In this document: positions 38,197 to 47,326 of the stretch, one piece after another
Layout: every line of letters begins with the position of its first letter
How positions within the stretch are numbered: the first letter of the stretch is position 1
Source: JAIBJN01 sp963802795
Lineage (GTDB): Bacteria; Actinomycetota; Thermoleophilia; Gaiellales; Gaiellaceae
Reading direction: 5' to 3'
DNA: 64,000 bases
NCBI GenBank assembly: GCA_963802795.1
Contig: CAWDJV010000005.1
Span: 1,054,001-1,118,000, forward strand
Position numbers and translations under genes: made by a program
The notes under the pieces: generated by a model
Database searches by the model: none
What the model was told of the DNA's origin: nothing
The model's input: the letters and a program-made list of their open reading frames with translations, nothing else

Positions 38197-39075
38197 GTGA
38201 AGGTCTACGTCACCGGCGCGACGGGCTTCGTCGGGAGCCACGTCGCCCGCGAGCTGCGGGAACGGGGCGCCGAAGTCCTGGCCGAGCGCGTCGACCTCTT
38301 CGACCGTCCGGGTCTCGCGCGCGTGCTCGGGCGGTGCGACGCGCTCGTGCACGTCGCCGCTCTCTACAGCTACGACGCGCCCGCGGCCGAGCTCGAGCGC
38401 GTCAACGTCGAGGGGACGCGCACCCTGCTCGACGTCGCCAGGCGGAACCGGGTTCGGCGGATTCTCCACTGCTCCACCGCAGGAACCTGCGGCCCCGTTC
38501 CCGGACGGCCTGCGACCGAAGAGGACGAGCCGCCCAGCTGGGAGCTCGCCGTCCCCTACAAGCGCACGAAGCTCGCCGCGGAGCGACTCGCGCTGGACGC
38601 GAAGGCGGTGGTCGTGAACCCGACGACGCCGGTGGGCGACGGCGACCGCAGGCCGACTCCGACCGGCCGCATGATCGAAGGCGTGGCGACGGGGGAGATC
38701 CGCGGCTTCGTTGCGACGACGGGCCTGAACGTCGTGGACGTTCGCGACGTCGCGCGCGGGCATGCGCTCGCCCTCGAGCGGGGGGAGCCGGGCGAGCGCT
38801 ACCTCCTCGGGGGCGTCGATCTCCCCCTCGAGGATCTCTTCGCAGCAATAGCGCGCCTCGCGAACCGTCCGCGCCCCCGCATGCGGGTTCCGTATGCTGT
38901 CGCCGAGATGGCCGGCATCGCGGGGATGGTCAACCGGGACGAGGTTCGCCTCGCCCGTCTTCCCATGTACTTCTCGTCGGCCAAGGCTCGCAGTAAACTC
39001 GGGTACCAGCCGGGCCCCGTCGAGCCCGCGCTCGCACGTGCCGTCGCCGAGGCGCTCTCGAAGGGAGGAGCATGA
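38197..39075 (+). CDS. hpnA: Hopanoid-associated NAD-dependent epimerase/dehydratase HpnA
   Basis: 292 residues, extended short-chain dehydrogenase. VYVTGATGFVGSHVARELRE (GxxGxxG), then NVEGTRTLLDVARRNRVRRI, HCSTAGTCGPVPGRPATEED and the catalytic VPYKRTKLAAERLAL (YxxxK). Followed by VVVNPTTPVGDGDRRPTPTG, close to other HpnA proteins. GTG 38197 is 8 bases after the cyclase stop. HpnA is found in hopanoid operons and is thought to act in side-chain sugar chemistry. Its TGA overlaps the ATG of hpnH. Confidence 0.9.
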   Translation: MKVYVTGATGFVGSHVARELRERGAEVLAERVDLFDRPGLARVLGRCDALVHVAALYSYDAPAAELERVNVEGTRTLLDVARRNRVRRILHCSTAGTCGPVPGRPATEEDEPPSWELAVPYKRTKLAAERLALDAKAVVVNPTTPVGDGDRRPTPTGRMIEGVATGEIRGFVATTGLNVVDVRDVARGHALALERGEPGERYLLGGVDLPLEDLFAAIARLANRPRPRMRVPYAVAEMAGIAGMVNRDEVRLARLPMYFSSAKARSKLGYQPGPVEPALARAVAEALSKGGA

Positions 39076-40070
39076 AGTTCCCGCTTCGCAGCACCGTCCA
39101 GATCGGGCGCTACGTCGCCTCCCAGAAGGGGAACGACCGCTATCCGCTCGTGATCATGCTCGAGCCGACTCTGGGCTGCAACATCGCCTGCATCGGCTGC
39201 GGGAAGATCCGCGAGTACGAGTCGAACAAGGCCCGCCTGACGGTCGAGGAGTGCCTCCAGTCGGCCGTCGAGTGCCCGGCACCGGTCATCTCCGTCTGCG
39301 GCGGCGAGCCGCTCATCTTCAAGGGCATCGAGGAGGTCGTCGGCGGCTTCCTCGAGATGAAGCGGAACGTCCAGCTGTGTACGAACGCCCTCAGGCTCGT
39401 GGACATGCTCGGCGACTTCGAGCCGAACCCGCGGCTCACGTTCGTCGTCCATCTCGACGGCATGCAGGAGATCCACGACTACATCTGCGACTACCCCGGC
39501 CTCTGGGACATCGCCGTCGACGCCATCAAGGCGGCGCGCGAGAACGGCTTCCGCGTGACGACGAACACGACCATCTTCAAGGAGACCGAGGTCGAGGACG
39601 TCATCGAGATGATGGGCTACCTCACCGACGAGGTGGGAATCGACGGGATGCTCGTTGCGCCCGGGTACCAGTACTCGCAGATCGACCCGAACCTGACGAT
39701 GACGCGCGACGAGCACGAGGTGAAGTTCAGGCTCATTCGCGAGTCGGTCAAGCGGCACGGCTATCGCTGGCTCGCGAGCCCCGTCTACCAGGACTTCCTC
39801 ACCGGCGACCGCAAGCTTCCCTGCGCGCCGTGGGGCTCGGTGACGCGAAATCCCTACGGCTGGAAGGGCCCCTGCTACCTCCTCACGGACGGGATCTTCC
39901 CGACCTACGAGGCGCTGCTGAACGGAATCGAGTGGGAGCGCTACGGCCCCGGCAACGACCATCGGTGCGAGCACTGCGGGATCCACTCCGGCTTCGAGCC
40001 CGCCGCGACGATCGCGGCGACCTCGAGCATGAAGGAGACCGTCAGGAGCCTCGCGTGGACACTCCGCTAG
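39072..40070 (+). CDS. hpnH: Adenosyl-hopene transferase HpnH (radical SAM)
   Basis: 332 residues, intact. Radical SAM motif CNIACIGC (CxxxCxxC), preceded by YPLVIMLEPTLG. VISVCGGEPLIFKGIEEVVG is the GGE motif that holds SAM; later Cys residues at LPCAPWGSVTRNPYGWKGPC and CEHCGIHSGF are family-typical. It joins the 5'-deoxyadenosyl radical to diploptene, making adenosylhopane, the first step to C35 hopanoids. ATG overlaps the hpnA stop (ATGA). Confidence 0.94.
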   Translation: MKFPLRSTVQIGRYVASQKGNDRYPLVIMLEPTLGCNIACIGCGKIREYESNKARLTVEECLQSAVECPAPVISVCGGEPLIFKGIEEVVGGFLEMKRNVQLCTNALRLVDMLGDFEPNPRLTFVVHLDGMQEIHDYICDYPGLWDIAVDAIKAARENGFRVTTNTTIFKETEVEDVIEMMGYLTDEVGIDGMLVAPGYQYSQIDPNLTMTRDEHEVKFRLIRESVKRHGYRWLASPVYQDFLTGDRKLPCAPWGSVTRNPYGWKGPCYLLTDGIFPTYEALLNGIEWERYGPGNDHRCEHCGIHSGFEPAATIAATSSMKETVRSLAWTLR

Positions 40071-40690
40071 TTGCCGAGGAGAGTGCCGGCGCACTTTCCT
40101 CGAAGGAGTCGCCGCTGACGCTCGTGTGCGCGCTCGCGGTCGAGGAGCGCGCGGCAGCCAAGGGCGACTTGCCTGCGCACGTGGCCGGCCTCGGCGCGCG
40201 CGGCCGGCTCCCCGAAGGGCCGCTCGTCTCCTTCGGGCTCGCGGGCGCGCTCTCCTCCGGCCTCGCGCCGGGCACGCTCCTGTCGGCGCGGCGCGTCGTG
40301 GACGCCGACGGGGCCGTTCTCTGGGAGGAGGAGCCCCTGCGCGTCCCCGGTGCCCTGACCGCCGTCGTCTGCGACGCCGGCCGCGTCGTCGACGATCCGG
40401 TCGAGCGCCGTGAGCTGGCGCGCCGGACGGGCGCGGTCGCGGTCGACACCGAGAGTGCAACGCTCGCCGTAACGGGCCGGCTGGCCGGCGTCGTGCGAGC
40501 GGTCTCGGACACGCCCGAGCGTACGGTCGGCCCCTTGGCGCACGCGGCGGCGGCGGACGGGAGCACGGCGTGGAGAGTGGTCGCGCGGGCGTTCCTCTCC
40601 GACCCGGGGGCAAGTGCCCGCACAGCCGTCGACGCGCGTCGGGCGCTCGCCTCTCTCGGCCACGCGGCGGAGGCGCTGTCCCGTGGCTAA
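40055..40690 (+). CDS. hpnG: Hopanoid-associated nucleosidase/phosphorylase HpnG
   Basis: 211 residues from GTG 40055, which overlaps the end of hpnH by 16 bases. Short phosphorylase-superfamily protein: LTLVCALAVEERAA, PLVSFGLAGALSSGLAPGTL, ALTAVVCDAGRVVDDPVERR, AVAVDTESATLAVTGRLAGV and VVRAVSDTPERTV. The D-T/M-E-S block (VDTESA) is the active-site strand of nucleoside phosphorylases. HpnG releases adenine from adenosylhopane, leaving ribosylhopane. Family placement rests on motif layout plus position after hpnH. Confidence 0.85.
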   Translation: MDTPLVAEESAGALSSKESPLTLVCALAVEERAAAKGDLPAHVAGLGARGRLPEGPLVSFGLAGALSSGLAPGTLLSARRVVDADGAVLWEEEPLRVPGALTAVVCDAGRVVDDPVERRELARRTGAVAVDTESATLAVTGRLAGVVRAVSDTPERTVGPLAHAAAADGSTAWRVVARAFLSDPGASARTAVDARRALASLGHAAEALSRG

Positions 40691-41612
40691 GCGCGTCCTC
40701 GTCGCGAGCCCACGCAGCTTCTGCGCCGGTGTCGTGCGCGCAATCGACATCGTCGAGAAGCTCCTCGAGCGCCACGGCCCGCCGGTCTACGTTCGCCACG
40801 AGATCGTCCACAACGTGCACGTCGTGCGCGACCTCGAGGCGCGCGGGGCGGTCTTCGTCGAGTCGGAGGAGGACGTGCCCGAGGGCGCGCTCGTCGTTCT
40901 CTCGGCGCACGGCGTCGCCCCGCAGGTCTACGAGAAGTGCGAAGACCGCGGGCTCCAGATCGTCGACGCCGTCTGCCCGCTCGTCTCCAAGGTGCACGCC
41001 GAGGCGAGGCGGTACGCCGGGCGCGGCCACAAGATCGCGCTCGTCGGCCACGCCGGTCATGTCGAGGTCGAGGGCACGATGGGGGAGGCTCCCGACTCCA
41101 TCGTCCTCGTCGAGACGCCGGAGGACGTGGAGGCGCTCGAGCTCGAGGAGGGCCAGCGCCTTGCCTACATCACGCAGACGACGCTCTCGCTCGACGACAC
41201 CGCCGACGTGGTCGAGGCGCTTCGCGAGCGGGCTCCCGACCTGGTCGGGCCTCCGTCCGCCGACATCTGCTACGCGACTCAGAATCGCCAGGACGCCGTG
41301 AAGCGGCTCTGCGAGGAGGCGACGCTCGTGCTCGTCGTCGGCTCGCGCACGAGCTCGAACGCCAACCGGCTCGTGGAAGTCGCACGAACCCGCGGCGCGG
41401 ACGCCCACCTGATCGACGACGAGACCGACCTCGAGGAGGCCTGGCTGGAGGGCCACGACACGGTCGGCCTGACCGCGGGCGCCTCGTCGCCGGACCTCCT
41501 GGTCGAGCGGGTCGTCGACCGCCTCGCCGAGCTCGGCTTCGACGAGCGCGAGGACGTCGAGATCGCCAGGGAGGACGTCTTCTTCCGCCTCCCCGCCGGC
41601 CTCCGCGACTAG
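40683..41612 (+). CDS. ispH: 4-hydroxy-3-methylbut-2-enyl diphosphate reductase IspH
   Basis: 309 residues, intact. The three Cys ligands of the [4Fe-4S] cluster are in SPRSFCAGVVRAID, IVDAVCPLVSKVHAE and ADICYATQNRQDA. Substrate-binding His in VRHEIVHN and LVGHAGHVEVEGTMGE, Glu in VEGT. Last enzyme of the MEP pathway, making IPP and DMAPP. GTG 40683 overlaps the hpnG end by 8 bases. Its place closing the hopanoid operon suggests matched supply of isoprenoid precursors. Confidence 0.93.
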   Translation: MAKRVLVASPRSFCAGVVRAIDIVEKLLERHGPPVYVRHEIVHNVHVVRDLEARGAVFVESEEDVPEGALVVLSAHGVAPQVYEKCEDRGLQIVDAVCPLVSKVHAEARRYAGRGHKIALVGHAGHVEVEGTMGEAPDSIVLVETPEDVEALELEEGQRLAYITQTTLSLDDTADVVEALRERAPDLVGPPSADICYATQNRQDAVKRLCEEATLVLVVGSRTSSNANRLVEVARTRGADAHLIDDETDLEEAWLEGHDTVGLTAGASSPDLLVERVVDRLAELGFDEREDVEIAREDVFFRLPAGLRD

Positions 41613-41653
41613 ACGAACGATCCTCCGGCGAGGCCTGTCCGCGCCGGCCATGC

Positions 41654-41795
41654 CCCGGGGTCTGACCCCGGGACACGTCCTTCTGGGGACGAAATGTGAA
41701 GGAGGTCACCGAAAGCGGCTCCCTCGGCGGAGCGCTGTCCACACTCGGCGGGAGGGGTCAGCGTCTCGCGAGGACAGGTCCGGGGTCAGACCCCG
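41654..41795. repeat. Pair of GGGGTC(T/A)GACCCC palindromes in inverse orientation
   Basis: Perfect 19-base palindrome around a central T at 41654-41672 (CCCGGGGTCTGACCCCGGG) and a 15-base palindrome around a central A at 41781-41795 (CGGGGTCAGACCCCG). Each is the reverse complement of the other's core, so the 142-base segment is bounded by an inverted repeat. The inside has no credible gene. Located between ispH and the prephenate dehydratase gene. Could be a small mobile or REP-like element, or a terminator pair. Confidence 0.65.
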
Positions 41796-41823
41796 CGAGC
41801 TCGCGCCGCGCTACCGTCAGAGG

Positions 41824-42652
41824 ATGACGACGAGCGTTGCCTACCCCGGGCGCGACGGGGCCCACAGCGCGGCGGCCTGCGATCGCCTCTTCGCGGAGGG
41901 GGCCGACCTGGTCTCGATGCCGAGCTTCACCGCGGTCGTGAACGCGACCGCGGCGGGCGACGTCGCCTTCGGGGTGCTCCCGATCGAGAGCTCGCTCTCG
42001 GGGCCGGTGAACGAGACGCACGACCTCCTGTACGACTCCTCGCTCTCGATCACCGACGAGACGATTCTTCCGATTCGCCACTGCCTCGTCGGCCGGGCCG
42101 CCGTGCCGCTCGAGGAGATCAAGGTCGTGCGTTCCCACCCGGCCGCGCTCGACCAGTGCAGGCGCCTGCTCGCGGCCATGCCCTGGGCGACCGCCATCGC
42201 CGCGGCGACCACTGCCGACGCGGCTCACGAGGTGGCCGAGGGCGCCGACGAGTCAGAGGCGGCGATCGCGAGCGAGCGGGCGGCGGCGCATGTACGGCCT
42301 GACCGTGATCGTAGGAGACGTCGGCGACCACCCCGAGGCGTACACGCGCTTCGTCGCGGTAGCGCCGTACACGCGCCTCGACCGTTCGGCCGAGCGCTGG
42401 CGGACGGCGTTCTCCTTCGTCACCGACCACCAGCCCGGCGCGCTGCACCGCGCGATCGAGCCGTTCGGCCGGCACAGCCTCGACCTCGTGCAGCTCGTTT
42501 CCCGCCCGATTCCGCGTACGCCGTGGCGTTACCGCTTCGACGCCGTGCTGGACGGCCATCCGCTCGACCACGTCGTCAGCGAGACGCTCGCCGAGGTGGG
42601 CGGGCTGACCCGGGAGCTCCGCGTCTTCGGCTCCTACCCGGCCCACTCGTAG
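41824..42652 (+). CDS. pheA: Prephenate dehydratase with ACT domain (one frameshift)
   Basis: About 276 residues. MTTSVAYPGRDGAHSAAACD start, PSFTAVVNATAAGDVAFGVL and PIESSLSGPVNETHDLLYDS are the dehydratase N-terminal blocks; a shift near 42289 precedes YGLTVIVGDVGDHPEAYTRF, where T-R-F is the catalytic motif. It is followed by an ACT regulatory domain (SFVTDHQPGALHRAIEPFGR, LVQLVSRPIP in the ESRP position). Converts prephenate to phenylpyruvate for phenylalanine; the ACT domain should bind phenylalanine. Confidence 0.87.
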
Positions 42653-42678
42653 AAGCGCCCCGGCTAGGGTGCGTCTCC

Positions 42679-43261
42679 GTGCCCGAGGTTCTGCTCTTCC
42701 ACCACGCGCAGGGACTGACGGCCGGGTGCCTGCTCCTTCGCCGACGAGCTCCGCGCCGCCGGACACGAGGTCCACACACCGGATCTCTACGACGGCAAGA
42801 CCTTCGCCGAGCTCGCCGACGGCATGGGCTACGTCGAGCAGGTCGGCTTCGGCACGATCATCGAGCGCGGCCGGCTCGCCGCCGACGGCCTGCCGAACGA
42901 GATCGTCTATGCCGGCTTCTCGCTCGGAGCGATGCCGGCCCAGATGCTGGCCCAGACGAGGCCCGGTGCGCGGGGAGCCTTGCTGTTCCACAGTTGCGTC
43001 CCGCCCTCTGAGTTCGGCGGCCCCTGGCCGCAGGGCGTCCCGCTCCAGATCCACATGATGGACGCCGACGAGTGGGCCTTGCCGCCGAACGAAGACCTCG
43101 AGGTCGCCCGTCAGCTCGACGAGACGGTCGAGAGCGCGGAGCTGTTCCTGTATCCCGGCGATCGGCATCTGTTCGCCGACAGCAGCCTGCCGGGCTACGA
43201 CGAACGCGCCGCGGCGCTGCTCACGGAACGCGTGCTCGGCTTCCTCGACGGCATCGAGTAG
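42679..43261 (+). CDS. Dienelactone-hydrolase-like alpha/beta hydrolase (one frameshift)
   Basis: About 194 residues. GTG 42679, VPEVLLFHHAQGLTAGC. A shift near 42730 precedes DELRAAGHEVHTPDLYDGKT. The nucleophile elbow is YAGFSLGAMPAQMLAQ, so Ser replaces the Cys usual for dienelactone hydrolases; Asp in MMDADEWALP and His in YPGDRHLFADSSLPGYDERA complete the triad. Cytosolic ester or lactone hydrolase of unknown substrate. It converges on the FAH-family gene with 1 base between stops. Confidence 0.82.
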
Positions 43262-43262
43262 C

Positions 43263-43916
43263 TCAGCGGGCGGCTACCACCGGGTTCGAGAGCGTTCCGA
43301 TGCCGTCGATCTCGACGGCCACCTCGTCGCCGGGCTGAAGGAACACCGGGGGCGTGCGGGCGAACCCCACGCCGGCCGGGGTGCCGGTTGCGATCAGGTC
43401 TCCCGGCTCGAGCGTGATCGCCTCGCTCACGAACGCGACGAGCTCGGCGACCGAGAAGACCATGTTGGCCGTGCTCGAGTCCTGCAGGAGCTCGCCGTTC
43501 ACGCGCGTCCGGATGCGGAGGCTCTGCGGGTCCTCGATCTCCAAGCCGGGCACGAGCCGCGGCCCGACCGGGCAGAACGTGTCGAGGGACTTGCCGCGTA
43601 CCCACTGGCCGTCGGAGAACTGGAGGTCGCGCGCCGAGACGTCGTTCACGCAGACGTAGCCGGCCACCGCGTCGAGCGCGTCCTCCACCGACACCCCTCG
43701 CGCCCGCGTGCCGATCACCACCCCGAGCTCCGCTTCGTAGTCAACCTTGCTCGTGATCGCCGGGATCGTAATCGGCTCGCCCGGACCGATGAGCGCGCTC
43801 GGCCACTTGGCGAAGAGAATCGGCCGCTCGGGCGGCGACATGCCCGTCTCCTCGGCGTGATCCCGGTAGTTGAGGCCGACGCCGATGACCTTCTGCGGCC
43901 GCTCGATCGGCAGCAC
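43263..43916 (-). CDS. Fumarylacetoacetate hydrolase family protein
   Basis: 217 residues. KVIGVGLNYRDHAEETGMSP start, ILFAKWPSALIGPGEPI, metal-binding Glu residues in SKVDYEAELGVVIGTRARGV, CVNDVSARDLQFSDGQWVRG and the end GDLIATGTPAGVGFARTPPV. Family covers ring-cleavage-product hydrolases and acylpyruvate hydrolases; a Mg-dependent C-C bond hydrolase or decarboxylase is likely. GTG 43916 shares its G with the stop of the GNAT gene (TAGTG), so the start is well fixed. Last gene of the minus-strand operon. Confidence 0.9.
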   Translation of the reverse strand: MLPIERPQKVIGVGLNYRDHAEETGMSPPERPILFAKWPSALIGPGEPITIPAITSKVDYEAELGVVIGTRARGVSVEDALDAVAGYVCVNDVSARDLQFSDGQWVRGKSLDTFCPVGPRLVPGLEIEDPQSLRIRTRVNGELLQDSSTANMVFSVAELVAFVSEAITLEPGDLIATGTPAGVGFARTPPVFLQPGDEVAVEIDGIGTLSNPVVAAR

Positions 43917-44836
43917 TAATCCGTGGCCCGGAGCGTCTTCTCGTAGCGCGTGTGCTCGCGGGCGACCGTCATCCCGGCACGCTCGTAGAGCTCCTTCGCG
44001 CCTGTGCGGTTCCACGAGTCGACCACGAGGGCGATCTCGCGCCGGCCGCGGCGGCGCAGCTCCGACATCGCCTGGCGGAGGAGTGCGGTGCCGAGCCCGC
44101 GCCGGCGCCAGTCGCGGGAGACCGCGAGCTGCCGAATCCAGCCTTCGTCCTCGTAGTTGGGGCAGAGGACGCAGCCGACGATCTCGCGCTTCGCCTCGGC
44201 CATGAACCAGAGGCCCGGCTCGAACGCCTCGCGGTCGATCATGAACGCCTGCCACTCCTCGAAGGACTCGGCGGTGTGGCGCTCGTTGTCCCCGAACGCG
44301 TCCTGGACGAGAGCGTAGACGGAGCGGGAGTCCCGCTCCTCGTCGAAGGTGCGCACGATGACGCCCTCGGGCCACGCAGGGGGCGGAGGCGCCTCGTCGA
44401 GCGGCATCGACATGCGCCAGTACGTCCGCACCGGTTCGTAGCCCCGGTCCTCGAGGAGCTTGGCCGCGCCGTCGGGGTTCGAGGTGAGGACCTGTCCGAG
44501 CCGCACCTCCTCGCCGGGCGCCGCCCGCTCGACGCCGCGGCGCTCGGACCACTCGAGGAGCCACTTGCCGATGCCGCGGTTTCGGTATTCGGGATGGACG
44601 TAGACGTCCACGTAGTCGTTCCGGATGAACGCTGCGTAGGCGACGATCCGCTCGCCCTCGACGACCACGACGGCGTCCTTCTCGAGGTCGAAGCCGGGCA
44701 TGTGCCAGTCCGTCTGGAGGTCGTCCAGCTCGAAGTCGGGCTGCCCGAACTCGTCGATGTCGCAGGCGATCACGAGATCCGTGACGGCCTGTGCGTCGTC
44801 CGGGCGCGGCGCGCGGGTGGTGAGCCCTGCGTCCAT
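43916..44836 (-). CDS. Tandem-domain GNAT acetyltransferase
   Basis: 306 residues with two GNAT domains. First: VDVYVHPEYRNRGIGKWLLE (acetyl-CoA motif RNRGIG), preceded by an IVAYAAFIRND beta strand. Second: WIRQLAVSRDWRRRGLGTAL with RRRGLG, then IALVVDSWNRTGAKELYERA and GMTVAREHTRYEKTL. Double GNAT layout resembles mycothiol synthase but shorter matches are possible. ATG 44836 sits inside the stop of the thioredoxin-like gene (TGATG). Acceptor unknown. Confidence 0.87.
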   Translation of the reverse strand: MDAGLTTRAPRPDDAQAVTDLVIACDIDEFGQPDFELDDLQTDWHMPGFDLEKDAVVVVEGERIVAYAAFIRNDYVDVYVHPEYRNRGIGKWLLEWSERRGVERAAPGEEVRLGQVLTSNPDGAAKLLEDRGYEPVRTYWRMSMPLDEAPPPPAWPEGVIVRTFDEERDSRSVYALVQDAFGDNERHTAESFEEWQAFMIDREAFEPGLWFMAEAKREIVGCVLCPNYEDEGWIRQLAVSRDWRRRGLGTALLRQAMSELRRRGRREIALVVDSWNRTGAKELYERAGMTVAREHTRYEKTLRATD

Positions 44837-45399
44837 CAGTAGAGGGCGGTCGCCAGCCGGCGGCGGTAGTGGGTCGTGACGGGATGCTCGGGCCCGAGCT
44901 CCGCGAAGAGCGCGACCATGACCTCGCGGATGCGCTCGCGCCGTTCCGGATCCGCGCTCTCGAGCTCGGCGAGGAGCCACTCGAGCGCGCGTTCGTGGTC
45001 GCCCTCGGCGAGCGGGCCGAGGATCTCCGGGAACTCACCGGACTCGGAGAGCTCGTCGAGCAGCCTCGCCGAGGGCGAGGGGCCGGACAGCCCGTCGAGG
45101 AACTCGGCGACGGCCTGCGCCGGCAGGACACCCACGAACTCGTCCACCACCTGCCCGTTGCGAAACGCTTTGACGTTCGGAATACCGCGGACGCCGTAGC
45201 GCATGGCGAGGTCCGGGTTTGCGTCCGTGTCCACCTTGGCGAGGACGACCGCGCCCTCGCGCTCCTCGACCGCCTGCTCGAGCGTGGGGGTGAGGGCCTT
45301 GCACGGCCCGCACCAGTCGGCCCAGAAGTCGACGACGACCGGCACGCTCGCCGATCGTTCGATGACCTCGGCTTCGAAGCTGTCTGTGGTGACGTCCAT
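44836..45399 (-). CDS. Thioredoxin-like co-chaperone (YbbN/CnoX-type)
   Basis: 187 residues. Thioredoxin domain in the first 105 residues with the active site VVDFWADWCGPCKALTPTLE (WCGPC), cis-Pro in YGVRGIPNVKAFRNGQVVDE. The C-terminal 75 residues are helical and TPR-like (EILGPLAEGDHERALEWLLA), as in YbbN/CnoX holdases. ATG 45399. Cytosolic disulfide reduction or chaperone role expected. Confidence 0.88.
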   Translation of the reverse strand: MDVTTDSFEAEVIERSASVPVVVDFWADWCGPCKALTPTLEQAVEEREGAVVLAKVDTDANPDLAMRYGVRGIPNVKAFRNGQVVDEFVGVLPAQAVAEFLDGLSGPSPSARLLDELSESGEFPEILGPLAEGDHERALEWLLAELESADPERRERIREVMVALFAELGPEHPVTTHYRRRLATALY

Positions 45400-45402
45400 C
45401 TC

Positions 45403-46259
45403 TCAGACCGCGGCGGCGACCGCGCCCACGAGCCCCGGCAGGGTCCGTGTGTCGTAGCCGCCTTCGAGGACGAACGCTACCCGCTCGGCGAGGGTCATTG
45501 CGACCCGCGTGAGCGCCACGAAGCCTGCCTCCGTCACCTCGAGCTCGCCGATCGGGTCGCCCGCCGCCGCGTCGAACCCTGCCGAGACGAGCAGCAGGTC
45601 CGGCCCGAAGGCCTCGAGGGCCGGCGCGATCGTCGCCTCGAGCGCCTCGATCACCACGTCGTCGCCCGAGCCCGCGTCGAGCGGGACGTTGAGCGTGGTC
45701 GCGTTTCCCTCGCCGGGGCCGCCCGTCCCCGGGTAGAACGGCCACTGGTGCAGCGAGGCGAAGAAGACGGAGTCGGATCGTCCCAGAAGACGTCCTGCGT
45801 CCCGTTGCCGTGGTGGACGTCCCAGTCGAGGATGCCCACGCGCGCGAGACCCAGCTCGCGCTGCGCGAAGCGCGCCGCGACCGCGACGTTGTTGAAGAGG
45901 CAGAACCCCATCGCCCTGCCGGCGAGGGCGTGGTGGCCGGGCGGCCGCGCGAGCGCGAAGCCGCTGGTCTCGACCGCGCCGATCGCCGCTCCCGCGGCGA
46001 GGATGGCCGCCTCGTACGACGTCTCCGTGCAGAGCGTGTCCGGATCGAGCAGAGTCGGGCGGCCGCTCGCGGAGATGTGCCGGACTGCTTCGACGTAGTC
46101 GCGCTCGTGAACCGCGGCGAGCTCGTCCACGGTCGCGGGGCGAGCGTCGGCGAAGTCGGGGAAGGCCTCCAGGAGGACACGGAGGCGCTCCTGGTTCTCG
46201 GGATGGCCGCCGGTGGGGTGGAGCTCGGCGAAGGCCGGGTGGCTGATGAACTGTGTCAC
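45403..46259 (-). CDS. Histone-deacetylase-family deacetylase (one frameshift)
   Basis: About 285 residues, zinc-dependent amidohydrolase of the arginase/deacetylase fold. HPAFAELHPTGGHPENQERL (start block), ALARPPGHHALAGRAMGFCL (HH catalytic pair), GILDWDVHHGNGTQDVFWDD (metal-binding DxH). A shift near 45780 separates this from VFFASLHQWPFYPGTGGPGE and LLLVSAGFDAAAGDPIGEL, with a final VLEGGYDTRTLPG. In bacteria such enzymes deacetylate acetylpolyamines, acetoin-related or protein lysines. GTG 46259 overlaps the upstream stop (GTGA). Confidence 0.88.
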
Positions 46260-47315
46260 CGGGCGCGTACGTGGGCGGCGCCGACGGCCTCCGGCGTCGC
46301 GCAGCCGAGGAGGACGAGCGCGAGGAGGATCTCCTCGCGCAGCAGCTCGAGCAGCGGCGCGCGCTCTCCTCGCCGCCTGTCGCCAGGCCCCAGAGGGCGG
46401 GCCGTCCCACGAAGACTGCCCGTGCCCCGAGCGCCAGGGCCTTGGCCACGTCGGTGCCGCGGCGGACACCGCCGTCCAGGTAGACCTCGGCGCGGCCGCC
46501 CACCGCCTCGGCGACCTCGGGGAGGGCGTCGAGGCTCGCCGGGACGCCGTCGAGCTGGCGGCCTCCGTGGTTGGAGACGACGAGGCCGGCCGCTCCGTGC
46601 TCGCAGGCGAGAGCGGCGTCCTCGGCCGTGAGGACGCCCTTGACGACGAGCGGCAGCGGGCATTCGGAGCGCAGCCACTCGAGGTCGCGCCAGGTGAGGC
46701 TCGTGTCCACGAGCTCGCCGAGGATCTCGTGGAAGCTGGCGCTGCCGACCAGCGTGCGCGGGAGGTTCGGCATTCGAAGGCCGTCGGGAAGGCTGAAGCC
46801 GGTGCGGAGGTCCCGCTCGCGGGCGCCTGCCCTGGGCAGGTCGACGGTGAGCATGAGCGCGCCGAACCCGGCCTCGGCCGCCTCGGCCACGAGCTCCCGC
46901 GTGAAACCGCGGTCGCGCGTCCAGTAGAGCTGGAACCAGAGCGGGTCTCGCGGAGCCGCCTCCGCGAGCTCCCGCGGGCGGACGCTTCCCAGGCTGGAGA
47001 GGCAGTAGACCGTGCCGGCGGCGCCCGTCGCTCGGGCGAGAGCCGGCTCGCCGTCGGGATGGGCGAGGCGCTGGACCGAGGTCGGAGCGACCATGAGCGG
47101 CATCGCCATCTCGCTCCCGAGCACGGTCGTCGCCGTCGTCACGTCGCTGACGTCCACGAGCGAGCGCGGCCGGAGCTGCAGGCGCTGGAACGCCTCCAGG
47201 TTGTCGCGGAGCGTGACCTCGTCGCCCGCTCCGCCCGCCACGTACCACCAGTAGCCGGGCTCCCACCGCTCTCGGCGAGGCGCGCGAAGTCGGCGACGTT
47301 GATCGGCTCGCTCAC
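46256..47315 (-). CDS. FMN-dependent alpha-hydroxy-acid dehydrogenase/oxidase (two frameshifts)
   Basis: About 353 residues. GTG 47315 (VSEPINVADFARLAES); shift near 47265, then YWWYVAGGAGDEVTLRDNLE, MPLMVAPTSVQRLAHPDGEP (FMN-binding), TVYCLSSLGSVRPRELAEAA, WFQLYWTRDRGFTRELVAEA, and LVVSNHGGRQLDGVPASLDA with the catalytic His and Arg. RAEVYLDGGVRRGTDVAKAL closes the barrel. A second shift near 46370 precedes LLELLREEILLALVLLGCAT. Oxidises L-lactate, glycolate, mandelate or similar 2-hydroxy acids. The stop overlaps the next start. Confidence 0.88.
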
Positions 47316-47326
47316 CGGCCGTGATC

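Noticed and set aside
38799..41651. A 950-codon open frame antisense to hpnA, hpnH, hpnG and ispH
   Set aside because: Same artefact; no protein-family signal, and all four sense genes are well recognised.
41900..42110. Bifunctional chorismate mutase-prephenate dehydratase
   Set aside because: The protein starts directly with the dehydratase domain; there is no N-terminal mutase region.
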